From Methylobacterium currus (GTDB lineage: Bacteria; Pseudomonadota; Alphaproteobacteria; Rhizobiales; Beijerinckiaceae): a stretch of DNA of 64,000 nucleotides. Positions 17,046 through 26,593 of this stretch are shown in pieces (position 1 is the stretch's first letter; each line of letters opens with the position of its first letter). A program made the position numbers and the translations under genes. The stretch spans positions 2,204,001 to 2,268,000 of the forward strand of contig NZ_CP028843.1 in NCBI RefSeq assembly GCF_003058325.1. The letters run 5' to 3'. A model generated the notes under the pieces. The model did not search any database. It saw only the letters and a list, made by a program, of their open reading frames with translations, and was not told where the DNA came from.

Positions 17046-18244
17046 CGGGCGGGTTCAGGCGCCCGGACCGGCGGCGTCTCGCCGGCCACGACGACGCGGT
17101 TGCGCCCGCCATGCTTGGCCGCGTACAGGGCCTTGTCGGCCTGGCGCAGCAGCGCATCGACCTCGGTGCCGGCTTCCGTGACGGCGAGGCCGGCGCTGAC
17201 CGTGAACGACAGGGTCGCGCCCTCGACCTCCACCCTCATCCGCGCCACCCCGATCCGGAGCGCTTCCGCGAAGGCGGCGGCCCGGTCGCGCGAGCCGTAC
17301 GGCAGCAGGCAGGCGAATTCCTCGCCGCCGAGCCGCCCGGCCGCCACGGCATCGGTCCGCCGCACCGGCCCGCTGCCCTGCAACTGGCGGGTGATCTCGT
17401 CGGCGAAGGCGCGCAGGGCCGCATCCCCGGCGGCGTGCCCGTGGCCGTCGTTGATCGCCTTGAAGTGGTCGATGTCGAGCATCAGCAGCGCGACCGGTTG
17501 CCGGCCGCGGAGGATCCGGTCCGAGGCCGCCTCCAGGAAGGCGCGCCGGTTCAGGAGGCCGGTCAGGGAGTCGGTCCGGGCTGCCCGGTGCTGCAGCAGC
17601 GCCTCGGTGTCGAGCTCCAGCGTCGTCACCGCCAGCAGCATGATCAGGTAGGTGATCATGTTGAGGAGGAGCATGATCGCGCTCCAGAGGTCCGGCTCGA
17701 ACAAGGGCGCGGGCACCGCCGGGTTGATCAACGAGTAGACGATCGTCCAGACCGACAGCGAGGCGTGGACGAGCAGGACCGCACCGGCCATCAGGCGGCC
17801 GAAGCGCAGCCCGAGCCGACCCGCCCGGAGGAATTCCAGGCACATGGCGAAGGAGTAGCCGGCGATGATGGCCGAGGCCACGGCATTGCGGGCCTGCTCG
17901 GCGGCGTAGAGGCCCGGGACCAGGCAGGCCGCGGTCCACAGGGCGGAGCCGATCCACAGGGTCCAGGGCCGCCCCGGCTTGCGGGCGGCGGTGCGCACGG
18001 CGCCGAGGAAGAAGGCGAAGGTCTGGATGAAGCAGACCAGCGCCAGCCACACCGCGACCCAGTCCGGCGCGGCTTGGCGGGACATGAACAGGAGGCAGCC
18101 GAACGTCGCGCATCCCGTCGAGGCCGCGAGCCAGAGATAGATCCGGCGGCTGCGCTGGGACAGCCAGGCGAGCAGGAAGTACAGGCTCGTCACCAGGTCG
18201 ATGATGGCCGAGGTGATGAACAGCGTCGGCAGATCGAGCGACAT
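17024..18244 (-). CDS. Membrane diguanylate cyclase (GGDEF domain)
   Basis: A 406-residue protein that makes the second messenger cyclic di-GMP. The N-terminal half has about six membrane segments without an obvious extra sensor domain. The GGDEF domain begins near RTDSLTGLLNRRAF; the catalytic motif is GGEEF with its first Gly at 306, so activity is expected. The usual RxxD inhibitory site appears as RRTD but seven residues before GGEEF and not five. The ATG at 18244 is chosen from the predicted first membrane helix. Confidence 0.9.
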   Translation of the reverse strand: MSLDLPTLFITSAIIDLVTSLYFLLAWLSQRSRRIYLWLAASTGCATFGCLLFMSRQAAPDWVAVWLALVCFIQTFAFFLGAVRTAARKPGRPWTLWIGSALWTAACLVPGLYAAEQARNAVASAIIAGYSFAMCLEFLRAGRLGLRFGRLMAGAVLLVHASLSVWTIVYSLINPAVPAPLFEPDLWSAIMLLLNMITYLIMLLAVTTLELDTEALLQHRAARTDSLTGLLNRRAFLEAASDRILRGRQPVALLMLDIDHFKAINDGHGHAAGDAALRAFADEITRQLQGSGPVRRTDAVAAGRLGGEEFACLLPYGSRDRAAAFAEALRIGVARMRVEVEGATLSFTVSAGLAVTEAGTEVDALLRQADKALYAAKHGGRNRVVVAGETPPVRAPEPARQFAVGR

Positions 18245-18504
18245 GGTGAAGCGTCCCGACGCGGGTGAAGTGCCTGCGCGCCATGCCGGAGAGAGACCGG
18301 TTCTATCCCCCGCTCCCCGCGTCACCGCCTGAGGCTGGCCGGCGGTGATGAGCCTGACGCTTCGCGTGGGGAAAATACGGGACATCGACGGGGCAGGATA
18401 GGGCCGCCCAACGCCTCTCCCGCCCGAACGCAATGGAATGGGCGTCCCTGAACTTGGAGCGATCGGCGGTCCGCTCCGCAGGACGTGGTCGCCGGGCGCC
18501 GGGC

Positions 18505-19425
18505 TCAGGCGGTCGGGCTGATCCCGTCCACGGCACGGATGCGGGGCACGGCGAAGTCGGTGAAGGCGCGCACGGCCGGCCGCATGTGGCGGGCCGAGGG
18601 AAAGACCAGGAAGGCTTCCGTCGAGCGGAGCGCGTAGTCGGGCAGCACGCGTGCGAGCCGGCCCGCGGCCAGATCCTCGGCGACCAGCAGACGCTGCGCC
18701 GGTCCGACGCCGCGCCCGTCCCGCAAGGCGGAGACCAGCACCTCGGCGCTGTTCGTGCGCAGGACCGGACGGACCGGGACATCGATCGTCCGACCGCCGT
18801 GCTGAAGCGCCAATGCGGTGCGCGACACGGCCGCCGAGGCGATCATGACGACGTCGCTCGCGGCGAGCCGCTCGGGCGTGTCGATCGCGCCCGCCCGCGC
18901 CAGGTAGGCCGGCGCCGCGACCAGGATGCGGCGCGACCAGCCGAGCCGACGGATGACGAGGTCCTGTCCCTCCGGTCGTCCGTAGCGCAGCGCGAGGTCG
19001 TAATCCTCGTGGACGAGGTCCACCACCCGTTCTTCCAGCACGAGGTCGACCGTGACCCGGGGATGCTGCGCCTGGAAGTCGGCCACGATCGGATGCAGGT
19101 GCCTGACGCCGATGCAGGACGGCGCGTGCAGGCGCAGCCGGCCCTCGACCTGGGCCCCTTCGGCGCGCACGTCCTCCAGGGCCGCATCGATCGCCGCGAT
19201 CGCCGGCTGGCACGCCGCGTAGAGCCGCTGGCCCTGCGGGGTCGGCCGCACGAGGCGCGCGGAGCGCTCCAGGAGGCGCGCGCCGACATGGGCCTCGAGA
19301 TTGCGCAGATGCTTGCTGATCGCGGGTTGCGACACGGCGAGATCGCGCGCCGCGGCGGTCATCGAGCCGCGGTCGACCGTGCGTTGGAAGGCGCGCAGGG
19401 CGAGAGCCAGGTCCATCGATGCCAT
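18505..19425 (-). CDS. LysR-family transcriptional regulator
   Basis: A 306-residue LysR regulator of the Gcv/DsdC-like group. The helix-turn-helix is at residues about 10-65 (DRGSMTAAARDLAVSQPAISKHL) and is followed by the effector domain. The start could be 19425 (MASMDL) or 19416 (MDLALAL). It is divergent from the L,D-transpeptidase gene at 19518, so that gene may be a target. The 260 bases between its stop and the diguanylate cyclase start show no feature I can support. Confidence 0.88.
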   Translation of the reverse strand: MASMDLALALRAFQRTVDRGSMTAAARDLAVSQPAISKHLRNLEAHVGARLLERSARLVRPTPQGQRLYAACQPAIAAIDAALEDVRAEGAQVEGRLRLHAPSCIGVRHLHPIVADFQAQHPRVTVDLVLEERVVDLVHEDYDLALRYGRPEGQDLVIRRLGWSRRILVAAPAYLARAGAIDTPERLAASDVVMIASAAVSRTALALQHGGRTIDVPVRPVLRTNSAEVLVSALRDGRGVGPAQRLLVAEDLAAGRLARVLPDYALRSTEAFLVFPSARHMRPAVRAFTDFAVPRIRAVDGISPTA

Positions 19426-19517
19426 CCGGTTATGGGTCGGATCACCGCATGACCGATCGACGGGGCGGAAGCATGGCGGTTTCCTGCGGGCCTCCCGGAT
19501 CAACCGACACATCCGCC

Positions 19518-20180
19518 ATGACCCTGACCCGCCGCAGCCTCCTCGCGAGCACGCCCCTGTTCCTCACCGGTTGCCTCGCGCATCGGGCGCTTCCCCCGGT
19601 CTCCGTCGGGCGCCCGCCCGTCGATCCCGGCACCCTTGCGATGTACGCGGCGCTCGACGACGAACCGTTCCCCGTACCGGCCGTCGACCTCTCGGAGATC
19701 GACGCGCGCTTCCTGCGCCGGGAGGTCGCCTACGCGACGCCGGAGCCGCCCGGGACCATCGTGGTCGATCCGGCCGCCCGCTTCACCTACCTCGTGCGCG
19801 AGGGCGGGCGCGCCATCCGCTACGGGGTGGGGGTCGGCAAGGTGGAGGCCTTCAACTTTCGCGGCGACGCGGTCATCGCGCGCAAGGCCGAATGGCCGCG
19901 CTGGACGCCGACTCCCGCGATGATCCGGCGCGAGCCGGAGCGCTACGGCCCGGTCGCCGGCGGCCTGCCGGGCGGCCCGGGCAATCCCCTCGGTCCGCGG
20001 GCGCTCTACCTGTACCGGAACGGGCAGGACACGCTGTACCGGCTTCATGGCACGACGGAGCCGGGGACGATCGGCACGATGGTGTCGTCGGGCTGCGTCC
20101 GGCTGCTGAACCAGGACATCATCGACCTCTACCGCCGCGTCCCGGTCGGCGCGCGCGCCGTCGTCCTGCCCGTGTCATAG
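19518..20180 (+). CDS. L,D-transpeptidase (YkuD domain) lipoprotein
   Basis: A 220-residue predicted lipoprotein: the signal ends in the lipobox LTGC (C18). The YkuD domain has the catalytic pair H177 (YRLHGTTEP) and C193 (SSGCVR). Such enzymes cross-link peptidoglycan by 3-3 bonds or attach proteins to it, in the periplasm. The ATG at 19518 is favoured over several in-frame upstream starts because it places the signal peptide at the N terminus. Confidence 0.92.
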   Translation: MTLTRRSLLASTPLFLTGCLAHRALPPVSVGRPPVDPGTLAMYAALDDEPFPVPAVDLSEIDARFLRREVAYATPEPPGTIVVDPAARFTYLVREGGRAIRYGVGVGKVEAFNFRGDAVIARKAEWPRWTPTPAMIRREPERYGPVAGGLPGGPGNPLGPRALYLYRNGQDTLYRLHGTTEPGTIGTMVSSGCVRLLNQDIIDLYRRVPVGARAVVLPVS

Positions 20181-20345
20181 CGCTCGTCGCGGCTCTCCGG
20201 GGCGGGTGAGCGCCGCGACGATCCGGCGCGATGTCCGCATCGGCTCGGACAGCTGCGAAACGCCCACGCGCGGTGCGATCCGATCGGTTGCGGCCCCGTC
20301 CGCAGGTCGGCACTCTGGGAGCCTCTCGGTCGGCGGGGATGCGTG

Positions 20346-21296
20346 ATGAAGCGGCACATGAACCGGCACATGAATCGGCTCTTGGGACTGGCGCTGGCGG
20401 CGGGGTGCCTCGCTCAGCCGGCGAGGGCGGACGACCTCTCCCTCTGGTCGGTCTACGACCAGACGCTCCGCGCGGCGAAGTACATCGACCTCACCCACGC
20501 CTTCGCGCCGGTGCAGCCGGTCTGGCCGGGCTTTGCCGGAGCCACGTTCAAGCCGGCCCGGGCCGGCCGCACCCTGGAGGGCTTCGCCAAGGAAGGCGAC
20601 GTCTTCACCTACGAGACCCACGGCTTCGTCGCCACCGCCTACGACCTGCCGACCGACCAGTACGGCACCCAGCTCGACCCGCCGGCGCACTGGAACCCGC
20701 GCGGCGCGACGATCAGCGACCTGCCGGCGACCTACACCCTGCGCCCGCTCGCGGTGATCGACATCTCGCAAAGGACCGCCCGCGACGAGGGCTATCACCT
20801 CCAGGTCGCCGACGTGACGGCCTGGGAGGAGAGGCACGGCCGCATCCCGGCCGGCGCCGTGGTGATGGTGCGCTCCGACTGGTCGAAGCGCTGGGCCGAG
20901 GCCGAGCGCTTCCGGCAGAAGCCGTTTCCGGGGGTGAGCCTCGCGGCCCTACAGTTCCTGCACCTGGAGCGCAAGATCCTGTTCCACGGCCACGAGCCCC
21001 TCGACACCGACACAACGCCGAACCTCGAGGGCGAGGCCTGGCTGATGCACAACAACTTCGCGCAAGCCGAGGGCGTGACCAACCTCGACCAGGTGCCGGA
21101 AGCCGGCGCCCTGGTCGCGATCGGGTTCGCCAAGCCGCTCGGCGGCACCGGCGGCTATGCCCGCTACGTCGCCATCGCGCCGGCGAGCTGGCCGCACGGC
21201 GTCAGCGTCGACGCGGTGCCGGGCGCGCCGCTGCCGCTGCAGCCCGCGCCCCTGCGGCGGGACGCGGACGGGGTGATGCGGCCGGCAGGGCCGTGA
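20346..21296 (+). CDS. Exported cyclase-family (kynurenine formamidase-like) protein
   Basis: A 316-residue protein with a signal peptide (LLGLALAAGCLAQPARA). The cyclase/KynB-type metal motifs appear as YIDLTHAFAP, GTQLDPPAHW (in place of the usual HxGTHxDxPxH) and GHEPLDTDTTP. Members of this family hydrolyse amides or lactones with a divalent metal. The start ATG at 20346 follows a GTG at 20343 that is also possible. The N terminus carries a short repeat (KRHMNRHMNR). Substrate not known. Confidence 0.85.
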   Translation: MKRHMNRHMNRLLGLALAAGCLAQPARADDLSLWSVYDQTLRAAKYIDLTHAFAPVQPVWPGFAGATFKPARAGRTLEGFAKEGDVFTYETHGFVATAYDLPTDQYGTQLDPPAHWNPRGATISDLPATYTLRPLAVIDISQRTARDEGYHLQVADVTAWEERHGRIPAGAVVMVRSDWSKRWAEAERFRQKPFPGVSLAALQFLHLERKILFHGHEPLDTDTTPNLEGEAWLMHNNFAQAEGVTNLDQVPEAGALVAIGFAKPLGGTGGYARYVAIAPASWPHGVSVDAVPGAPLPLQPAPLRRDADGVMRPAGP

Positions 21297-21341
21297 GGAT
21301 GAGGAGGCGAGGATGACGATGCAGGGCCGCCTCGCACCCGG

Positions 21342-21767
21342 TCAATCCATCCCCGGCTTGCCGCCCCTCAGCTTCTTCACGTCGCCACGCCGGCCCTTCT
21401 CTTCCAGCCGCCGCTTCTTCGAGGCCAGGGTCGGGCGGGTCGGGCGGCGCGGGGTCGGGGGCACGGCGGCCTCGCGGACGAGGTCGGCCAGTCGCTCCCG
21501 CGCCTCGGCGCGGTTGCGCTCCTGGGTGCGGTGGGTCTGGGCGGTGATGACCAGCACGCCGTCCGCCGTGAGCCGCCGCCCGGCGAGCTTCATCAGCCGG
21601 ATCGCCACGGCGTTCGGCAGGGAGGGCGAGCGCCGCACGTCGAAGCGCAGCTGCACCGCCGACGAGACCTTGTTGACGTTCTGGCCCCCCGGGCCGGAGG
21701 CGCGCACGAAGCTCTCCTCCAGCTCGGATTCGTCGAGGGTGATCCAGGGCGTGCATTCGAGACCCAC
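21342..21767 (-). CDS. arfB: Alternative ribosome-rescue factor ArfB
   Basis: A 141-residue peptidyl-tRNA hydrolase that releases stalled ribosomes. The catalytic GGQ motif is at residues 27-29 in ASGPGGQNVNKVSS. The basic C-terminal tail that enters the empty mRNA channel is present (ASKKRRLEEKGRRGDVKKLRGG). There is no codon-recognition domain, which separates it from RF1 and RF2. It is divergent from the helicase gene. Confidence 0.95.
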   Translation of the reverse strand: MGLECTPWITLDESELEESFVRASGPGGQNVNKVSSAVQLRFDVRRSPSLPNAVAIRLMKLAGRRLTADGVLVITAQTHRTQERNRAEARERLADLVREAAVPPTPRRPTRPTLASKKRRLEEKGRRGDVKKLRGGKPGMD

Positions 21768-21854
21768 GACCGGCGCTCCCGAGAACCATGTGCGAGACGT
21801 TCGTTCGACGCCGCCGCCATCCCACGAAACCGGCGCGCGCGCTACATCTCACCG

Positions 21855-24419
21855 GTGCCCAAGACATTCTCCAAGCCATCGTCCCGCAAGCAGCCCTCGC
21901 CCGAGGAGGCCGGTCCCGCGCCGCTCCCCGCCCTGCCGGCCGCCTTCGCCGCCTGGTTCGCGGAGCGCGGCTGGGCGCCGCGGCCGCACCAGCTCGCCCT
22001 GCTGGCGGCGGCGCAAGCCGGGCGCTCGGCCCTGCTGGTGGCGCCGACCGGGGCCGGCAAGACGCTGGCGGGCTTCCTCCCCACCCTGGTCGAGCTGGCC
22101 GAGGGCAGCGGCCAAGGAAGCCGCAAGGGGGGCCTGCACACCCTCTACATCTCGCCGCTCAAGGCGCTGGCCGTCGACATCGCCCGCAACCTCGACGCGC
22201 CGGTCGTAGGCCTCGGGCTCGAACAGACGATCCGGATCGAGACCCGCACAGGCGACACCCCGTCGCACAAGCGCAGCCGTCAGGTCGCCCGCCCGCCGCA
22301 CATCCTGCTCACCACCCCCGAGCAGCTGGCCCTGCTGATCGCCCACCGCGAGGCGGCGGAGCTCTTCCGCGGCCTCAAGCGCGTGGTCCTCGACGAGTTG
22401 CACGCGCTCGTCACCTCGAAGCGCGGCGACCTCCTCAGCCTCGGCCTCGCCCGCCTGCACCGGCTGGCGCCCGGCCTCGCCATGACCGGCCTCTCGGCGA
22501 CGGTGCGCGAGCCCGATGCGCTCAGGCGCTACCTGGTGCCGCAGGTTCCGGACCCCGCGATGGCCGACCTCATCACCGTCCAGGGCGGCGCCCGGGCCGA
22601 CCTGCGGATGCTCGAGACCGGCCGCACCCTGCCGCTCGCCGGGCACACGGCGTGGCAATCGATGCCGGCGGTCTACGACCTGATCCGGCAGCACAAGCTG
22701 GTCCTGGTCTTCGTCAACACACGGCTTCAGGCCGAGTACACGTTCCAGGAACTCTGGAACCTCAATGACGACGGCCTTCCGATCGCGCTCCATCACGGCT
22801 CCCTCGACGCCACCCAGCGCCGGAAGGTCGAGGCCGCGATGGCGGCCGGCGTGCTTCGCGCCGTGGTCTGCACCGCGACCCTCGATCTCGGCATCGACTG
22901 GGGCGACGTCGACCTCGTGATCAATATCGGGGCGCCCAAGGGGGCGAGCCGGATCATGCAGCGGATCGGCCGGGCCAACCATCGCATGGACGAGCCCTCG
23001 AAGGCCTATCTGGTGCCGGCCAACCGCTTCGAGATGCTGGAATGCCGCGCCGCCCTCGACGCCGTCGAGGAGGCGGCGCAGGACACGCCCGATCCGCGCA
23101 TCGGCGCCCTCGACGTGCTGGCCCAGCACGTGCTCGGCATGGCCTGCGCCGGTCCCTTCGGCGAGGACGACCTCTACGACGAGGTGCGGGCGGCGTCTCC
23201 CTACGCGGACCTGACCAGGGACGACTTCCTCCTCGTCCTCGACTACGTCGCCACCGGCGGCTACGCGCTGCGGGCCTATGAGCGCTTCGCCAAGATCCTG
23301 CGCGGGCCGGACGGGCTGTGGCGGGTGCGCGACGCCCGCACCGCGCAGCAATACCGGATGAATGTCGGCACGATCATCGAATCGACCAAGGTCAAGGTGC
23401 GGCTCGCCCGGCGCAACCGCACCAAGCCCGGCAGCGTGCTGCCGGCGGGCGGAAAGGTGCTCGGCGAGATCGAGGAGGATTTCGCCGAGACCCTGACGGT
23501 CGGCGACACCTTCCTGTTCGCCGGCGAGATCCTGCGCTTCGAGGGCCTGCACGAGGACGAGGCCCTGGTGACCCGCGGCCCCCCCGGCACCGACCCGGCG
23601 ATCCCGAGCTATGCCGGCTCGAAATTCCCGCTCTCGACCTTCCTCGCCGCCCGGGTGCGGGCGCTGATCGCCGACCCGTTCGAGTGGGACCGGCTGCCGG
23701 CGCAGGTGGCCGACTACCTGGTGCAGCAGCGCCGCCGCTCCGTGCTGCCGGGCCCCCGCGACCTCCTGGTCGAGACGTTTCCGCGGGCGAACCGCCATTA
23801 CCTCGCCTGCTTCCCGTTCGAGGGGCGGCTCGCCCACCAGACGCTCGGCATGCTGCTGACACGGCGGCTGGAGCGGGCCGGGATGCGGCCCTTGGGCTTC
23901 GCGGCCAACGATTACGGCCTCGCGGTCTTCTGCATCCGCGACCTCTCGGAGCGCATCGCCCGCGAGCCCGGCTTCCTCGACGGGCTGTTCGCGCAGGACA
24001 TGCTCGGCGACGACCTGGAGGAATGGCTCGACGAATCCGCGATGATGAAGCGCACCTTCCGGCAATGCGCGGTGATCGCCGGGCTGATCGAGCGGCGCCA
24101 TCCGGGCCAGCGCAAGACCGGGCGCCAGGTCACGATCTCGACCGACCTGATCTACGACGTCCTGCGCAAGCACCAGCCCGGCCACCTGTTGCTGCGGGCG
24201 GCGCGCCAGGATGCGGCAACCGGACTCCTCGACGTGGCCCGCCTCGGCGTGATGCTTGCGCGCATTCAGGGGCGAATCATTCACAAGTCCCTCGACCGGG
24301 TGTCGCCGCTCGCCGTGAACGTGATGCTCGAGATCGGGCGCGAGCGGGTCTACGGCGAGGGCGCGGACGAGATCCTGGCCGAGGCCGAGGCGGCTCTGCT
24401 CGGCGAGGCGCTGGCGTGA
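21855..24419 (+). CDS. Ligase-associated DNA damage response DEXH-box helicase (Lhr-like)
   Basis: An 854-residue superfamily-2 helicase. Motif I is APTGAGKT near residue 58, motif II is DELH (VVLDELHAL), and motif VI is QRIGRANHR. The long C-terminal half matches the Lhr/ligase-associated helicase architecture. Start GTG at 21855. The stop overlaps the GTG start of the phosphoesterase gene (GTGA). In the canonical four-gene cluster an ATP-dependent DNA ligase and an exonuclease stand beside these two; neither is in this window next to them. Confidence 0.92.
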   Translation: MPKTFSKPSSRKQPSPEEAGPAPLPALPAAFAAWFAERGWAPRPHQLALLAAAQAGRSALLVAPTGAGKTLAGFLPTLVELAEGSGQGSRKGGLHTLYISPLKALAVDIARNLDAPVVGLGLEQTIRIETRTGDTPSHKRSRQVARPPHILLTTPEQLALLIAHREAAELFRGLKRVVLDELHALVTSKRGDLLSLGLARLHRLAPGLAMTGLSATVREPDALRRYLVPQVPDPAMADLITVQGGARADLRMLETGRTLPLAGHTAWQSMPAVYDLIRQHKLVLVFVNTRLQAEYTFQELWNLNDDGLPIALHHGSLDATQRRKVEAAMAAGVLRAVVCTATLDLGIDWGDVDLVINIGAPKGASRIMQRIGRANHRMDEPSKAYLVPANRFEMLECRAALDAVEEAAQDTPDPRIGALDVLAQHVLGMACAGPFGEDDLYDEVRAASPYADLTRDDFLLVLDYVATGGYALRAYERFAKILRGPDGLWRVRDARTAQQYRMNVGTIIESTKVKVRLARRNRTKPGSVLPAGGKVLGEIEEDFAETLTVGDTFLFAGEILRFEGLHEDEALVTRGPPGTDPAIPSYAGSKFPLSTFLAARVRALIADPFEWDRLPAQVADYLVQQRRRSVLPGPRDLLVETFPRANRHYLACFPFEGRLAHQTLGMLLTRRLERAGMRPLGFAANDYGLAVFCIRDLSERIAREPGFLDGLFAQDMLGDDLEEWLDESAMMKRTFRQCAVIAGLIERRHPGQRKTGRQVTISTDLIYDVLRKHQPGHLLLRAARQDAATGLLDVARLGVMLARIQGRIIHKSLDRVSPLAVNVMLEIGRERVYGEGADEILAEAEAALLGEALA

Positions 24420-25183
24420 TTCATGACGGACCGGAGGGCGCCCCGCTTCCTCAGAAGGACGACGACACCGTGGCGCTGCCGCTGAAGCTCGAGAAGACCC
24501 ACAAGACCCCCGGCGTGACGCTCGCCGGAGAGACCCTCGCCCTCGATCTCAGCGGCGGATTGTGGCTACCGGAGCACCGCATGCTGGTGGTCTCCGACCT
24601 GCACCTGGAGAAGGGCTCGGCGTACGCTGCCCGCTCGGGCCAGTTCCTGCCGCCCTACGACACCCGGGAGACGCTGGCGTCCTTGCACGAGGCGGTGGCC
24701 CGCCTCGATCCGACATGTGTCGTGTGCCTCGGCGATTCCTTCCACGACGCGCAGGGGCCCGGCCGCCTCGACGTGGCCGACCGCGCCTTGATCGCCGCCC
24801 TGCAGGAGGGCCGCGACTGGGTCTGGATCTCCGGCAACCACGACCGGGCGGTGCAGGACGGCATCGGCGGCCGCTTCGCCGACACGCTGACGGTCGGCGG
24901 ACTGACGCTCCGGCACGAGCCCGCCGCGAGCCCTGAGACCGGCGAGGTCGCCGGCCACTTCCACCCGGTCGGCAAGGTGGCGATGCGCGGCCGCGCCGTG
25001 CGCCGGCGCTGCTTCGTCCTCGACGGCACCCGTCTGGTGATGCCGGCCTTCGGTTCGCTGACCGGCGGGCTCAACGTGCGGGACAAGACCTTCGACGAGC
25101 TGTTTCCAGGCGGCTTCACCGCGCATCTGATCGGGGATGGGCGGGTTTTTGCGATCGCCCGCACGATGCTGACGCGGGAGTGA
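24416..25183 (+). CDS. pdeM: Ligase-associated DNA damage response endonuclease PdeM
   Basis: A 255-residue calcineurin-type metallophosphoesterase. All metal-binding blocks are visible: SDLHLEKG, LGDSFHD, SGNHD and GHFHP. This family accompanies the Lhr-like helicase and acts on damaged DNA. The GTG start at 24416 overlaps the helicase stop. The first 30 residues before the domain are unlike the family core and could be trimmed if a later start is used. Confidence 0.9.
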   Translation: MIHDGPEGAPLPQKDDDTVALPLKLEKTHKTPGVTLAGETLALDLSGGLWLPEHRMLVVSDLHLEKGSAYAARSGQFLPPYDTRETLASLHEAVARLDPTCVVCLGDSFHDAQGPGRLDVADRALIAALQEGRDWVWISGNHDRAVQDGIGGRFADTLTVGGLTLRHEPAASPETGEVAGHFHPVGKVAMRGRAVRRRCFVLDGTRLVMPAFGSLTGGLNVRDKTFDELFPGGFTAHLIGDGRVFAIARTMLTRE

Positions 25184-25230
25184 GGGCCGCCGTCCTACAA
25201 ATTCCGCCTCGTCTCCAAGTCAAGCGCGTC

Positions 25231-25252
25231 CCCTCTCCCCAGTGGGAGAGGG
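25231..25252. terminator. Hairpin after pdeM
   Basis: A perfect 9-base stem (CCCTCTCCC at 25231-25239, GGGAGAGGG at 25244-25252) with a CAGT loop, between convergent pdeM and the DUF3429 gene. A related hairpin occurs at 61600-61624, so this may be a dispersed repeat used as a terminator. Confidence 0.5.
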
Positions 25253-25291
25253 AATCCCGCGACTGATGTCGAGGAGCCGGTTGCCGGATCA

Positions 25292-25732
25292 CTACGAAAC
25301 AGGTCCCAAAAACCCCGCCGCCAACAACGCCAAGCCGGCCACCCCCGACAAGACCATCCGCAACCGGCCGAGCCACGCCGGTACCAGCCCGCGCCGCGGC
25401 AGGTCCTGGTCGACGAGGCCCCAGGCCAGGACCAGGGCGCCGAGCGCCCGCAGATCCCAGGGCGCGGGGGCGAACAGGGCCGCCCAGGCGATGAGCGACG
25501 GCACGACCGAGACGGCGTAGTCGACGGCCTTCCCCTCCGGCGAGGCGGCGGCCGCGCCCCAGCGCAGGCCGCCGAGGAACGACGCGATGACGGCGCCATA
25601 GGCCGCAAGGAGCGGGCGCGGCGCCAAGCCGAAGAGCGACTGGCCGAGGATCACCAGGGCGCCGAGGCCCAGGAACGGGATCAATCCCGCGCCGCCGAGG
25701 ACCAGGGCGGCAAGGGATGGGGTGCGGGGCAT
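25292..25732 (-). CDS. DUF3429 family membrane protein
   Basis: A 146-residue protein with about five membrane helices and short loops. The sequence GLIPFLGLGA, LLAAYGAVIASFLGGLRWG and PSLIAWAAL match the DUF3429 (TMEM69-like) family, whose function is unknown. It is the last gene of a three-gene minus-strand operon: its ATG directly follows the stop of the TIGR02186 gene. Confidence 0.85.
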   Translation of the reverse strand: MPRTPSLAALVLGGAGLIPFLGLGALVILGQSLFGLAPRPLLAAYGAVIASFLGGLRWGAAAASPEGKAVDYAVSVVPSLIAWAALFAPAPWDLRALGALVLAWGLVDQDLPRRGLVPAWLGRLRMVLSGVAGLALLAAGFLGPVS

Positions 25733-26593
25733 TCAGTCTCTCCGGAAGATCACGCTGGCGAGCCAGCCGGAGATGAGTGCCAGCGCGCCGGCGGCAAGCC
25801 CGTAGGCCAGCGACCAGTCGCGGGCCAACGTCGCGATGCCCTGCTCGATGCCCGACTTGACGAGGTCGAACCGCGCCTCGTGCCGCGCGAGCGGCACGCC
25901 GCCGGCGAGCAGCACCACCTCGACGTCGTAAGGACCGACCGGCGCGGTCGCGGGCAGCGGCGCGGTCGCGCGGAAGACCGTGGGCGACAGGAACCGCACC
26001 CCCGCCTCGGCCTCGGTGAACAGGCGCTCGCGCCGGCGCAGGCGCAGCAGGGCCTCGCGGAAGGGATCGTTGGGCGCCGGGGCCGCCAGGGTCAGGTCGG
26101 GAGCGGCCACGATGGCGCCGAGTCCGAGCCGCAGGCGCCGCCGCGTCGCCTCGTCGGCGATCTGCGCCAGGGGGCGGGAGGACAGGACCGCCAGGAAGCT
26201 CGGCACCTCGGCGAATTTCTGCTGCCCGCGATTGACCCAGACCGGCCCGAGCGCCTCCTTCTCGCGCACGGTGAGGGCCTGGCGCGGACCCCGGATCGTC
26301 ACCGCCACGTCGTAGCCGCCGGAGCGCGCCCCCGCCTGCCCGTCGCGCTCGATGGCGCCGAACACCGCGACCGAGGTCCCCGCATAGGTCGAGGTGACGG
26401 CGAGCCGGCTGAAGGACAGGCTGACCACCAGGGATTCCGCCTGTCCCGGTTCGACAGCCGTACAGAAGAGGAGAAAAGCGAGCAGGGCGCGCGTCGGCGC
26501 GCCGGCATGGGCAGCGACGGCGCGCATCGGCGCGCCGGCTTGGGCAGGGACGGCGCGCATCAGCGCGCCGGCTTGGGCAGGGACGGCGCGCAT
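25733..26593 (-). CDS. TIGR02186 family exported/membrane protein
   Basis: A 286-residue protein. After the N-terminal region there is a signal-like segment (ALLAFLLFCTAVEPGQAES), a beta-rich external domain, and one C-terminal membrane helix (AAGALALISGWLASVIF). It matches the TIGR02186 family found next to TSUP transporters in alphaproteobacteria. The first 34 residues are three near-copies of MRAV(P/A)AQAGAP, made by a 33-base tandem repeat, so any of three ATGs may be the real start. The upstream ATG overlaps the transporter stop (TGATG). The repeat is not part of the normal family. Confidence 0.8.
   Translation of the reverse strand: MRAVPAQAGALMRAVPAQAGAPMRAVAAHAGAPTRALLAFLLFCTAVEPGQAESLVVSLSFSRLAVTSTYAGTSVAVFGAIERDGQAGARSGGYDVAVTIRGPRQALTVREKEALGPVWVNRGQQKFAEVPSFLAVLSSRPLAQIADEATRRRLRLGLGAIVAAPDLTLAAPAPNDPFREALLRLRRRERLFTEAEAGVRFLSPTVFRATAPLPATAPVGPYDVEVVLLAGGVPLARHEARFDLVKSGIEQGIATLARDWSLAYGLAAGALALISGWLASVIFRRD

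Noticed and set aside
18245..18504. Extra gene between the diguanylate cyclase and LysR genes
   Set aside because: Frames here are extensions of shadow frames with no start signal or similarity.
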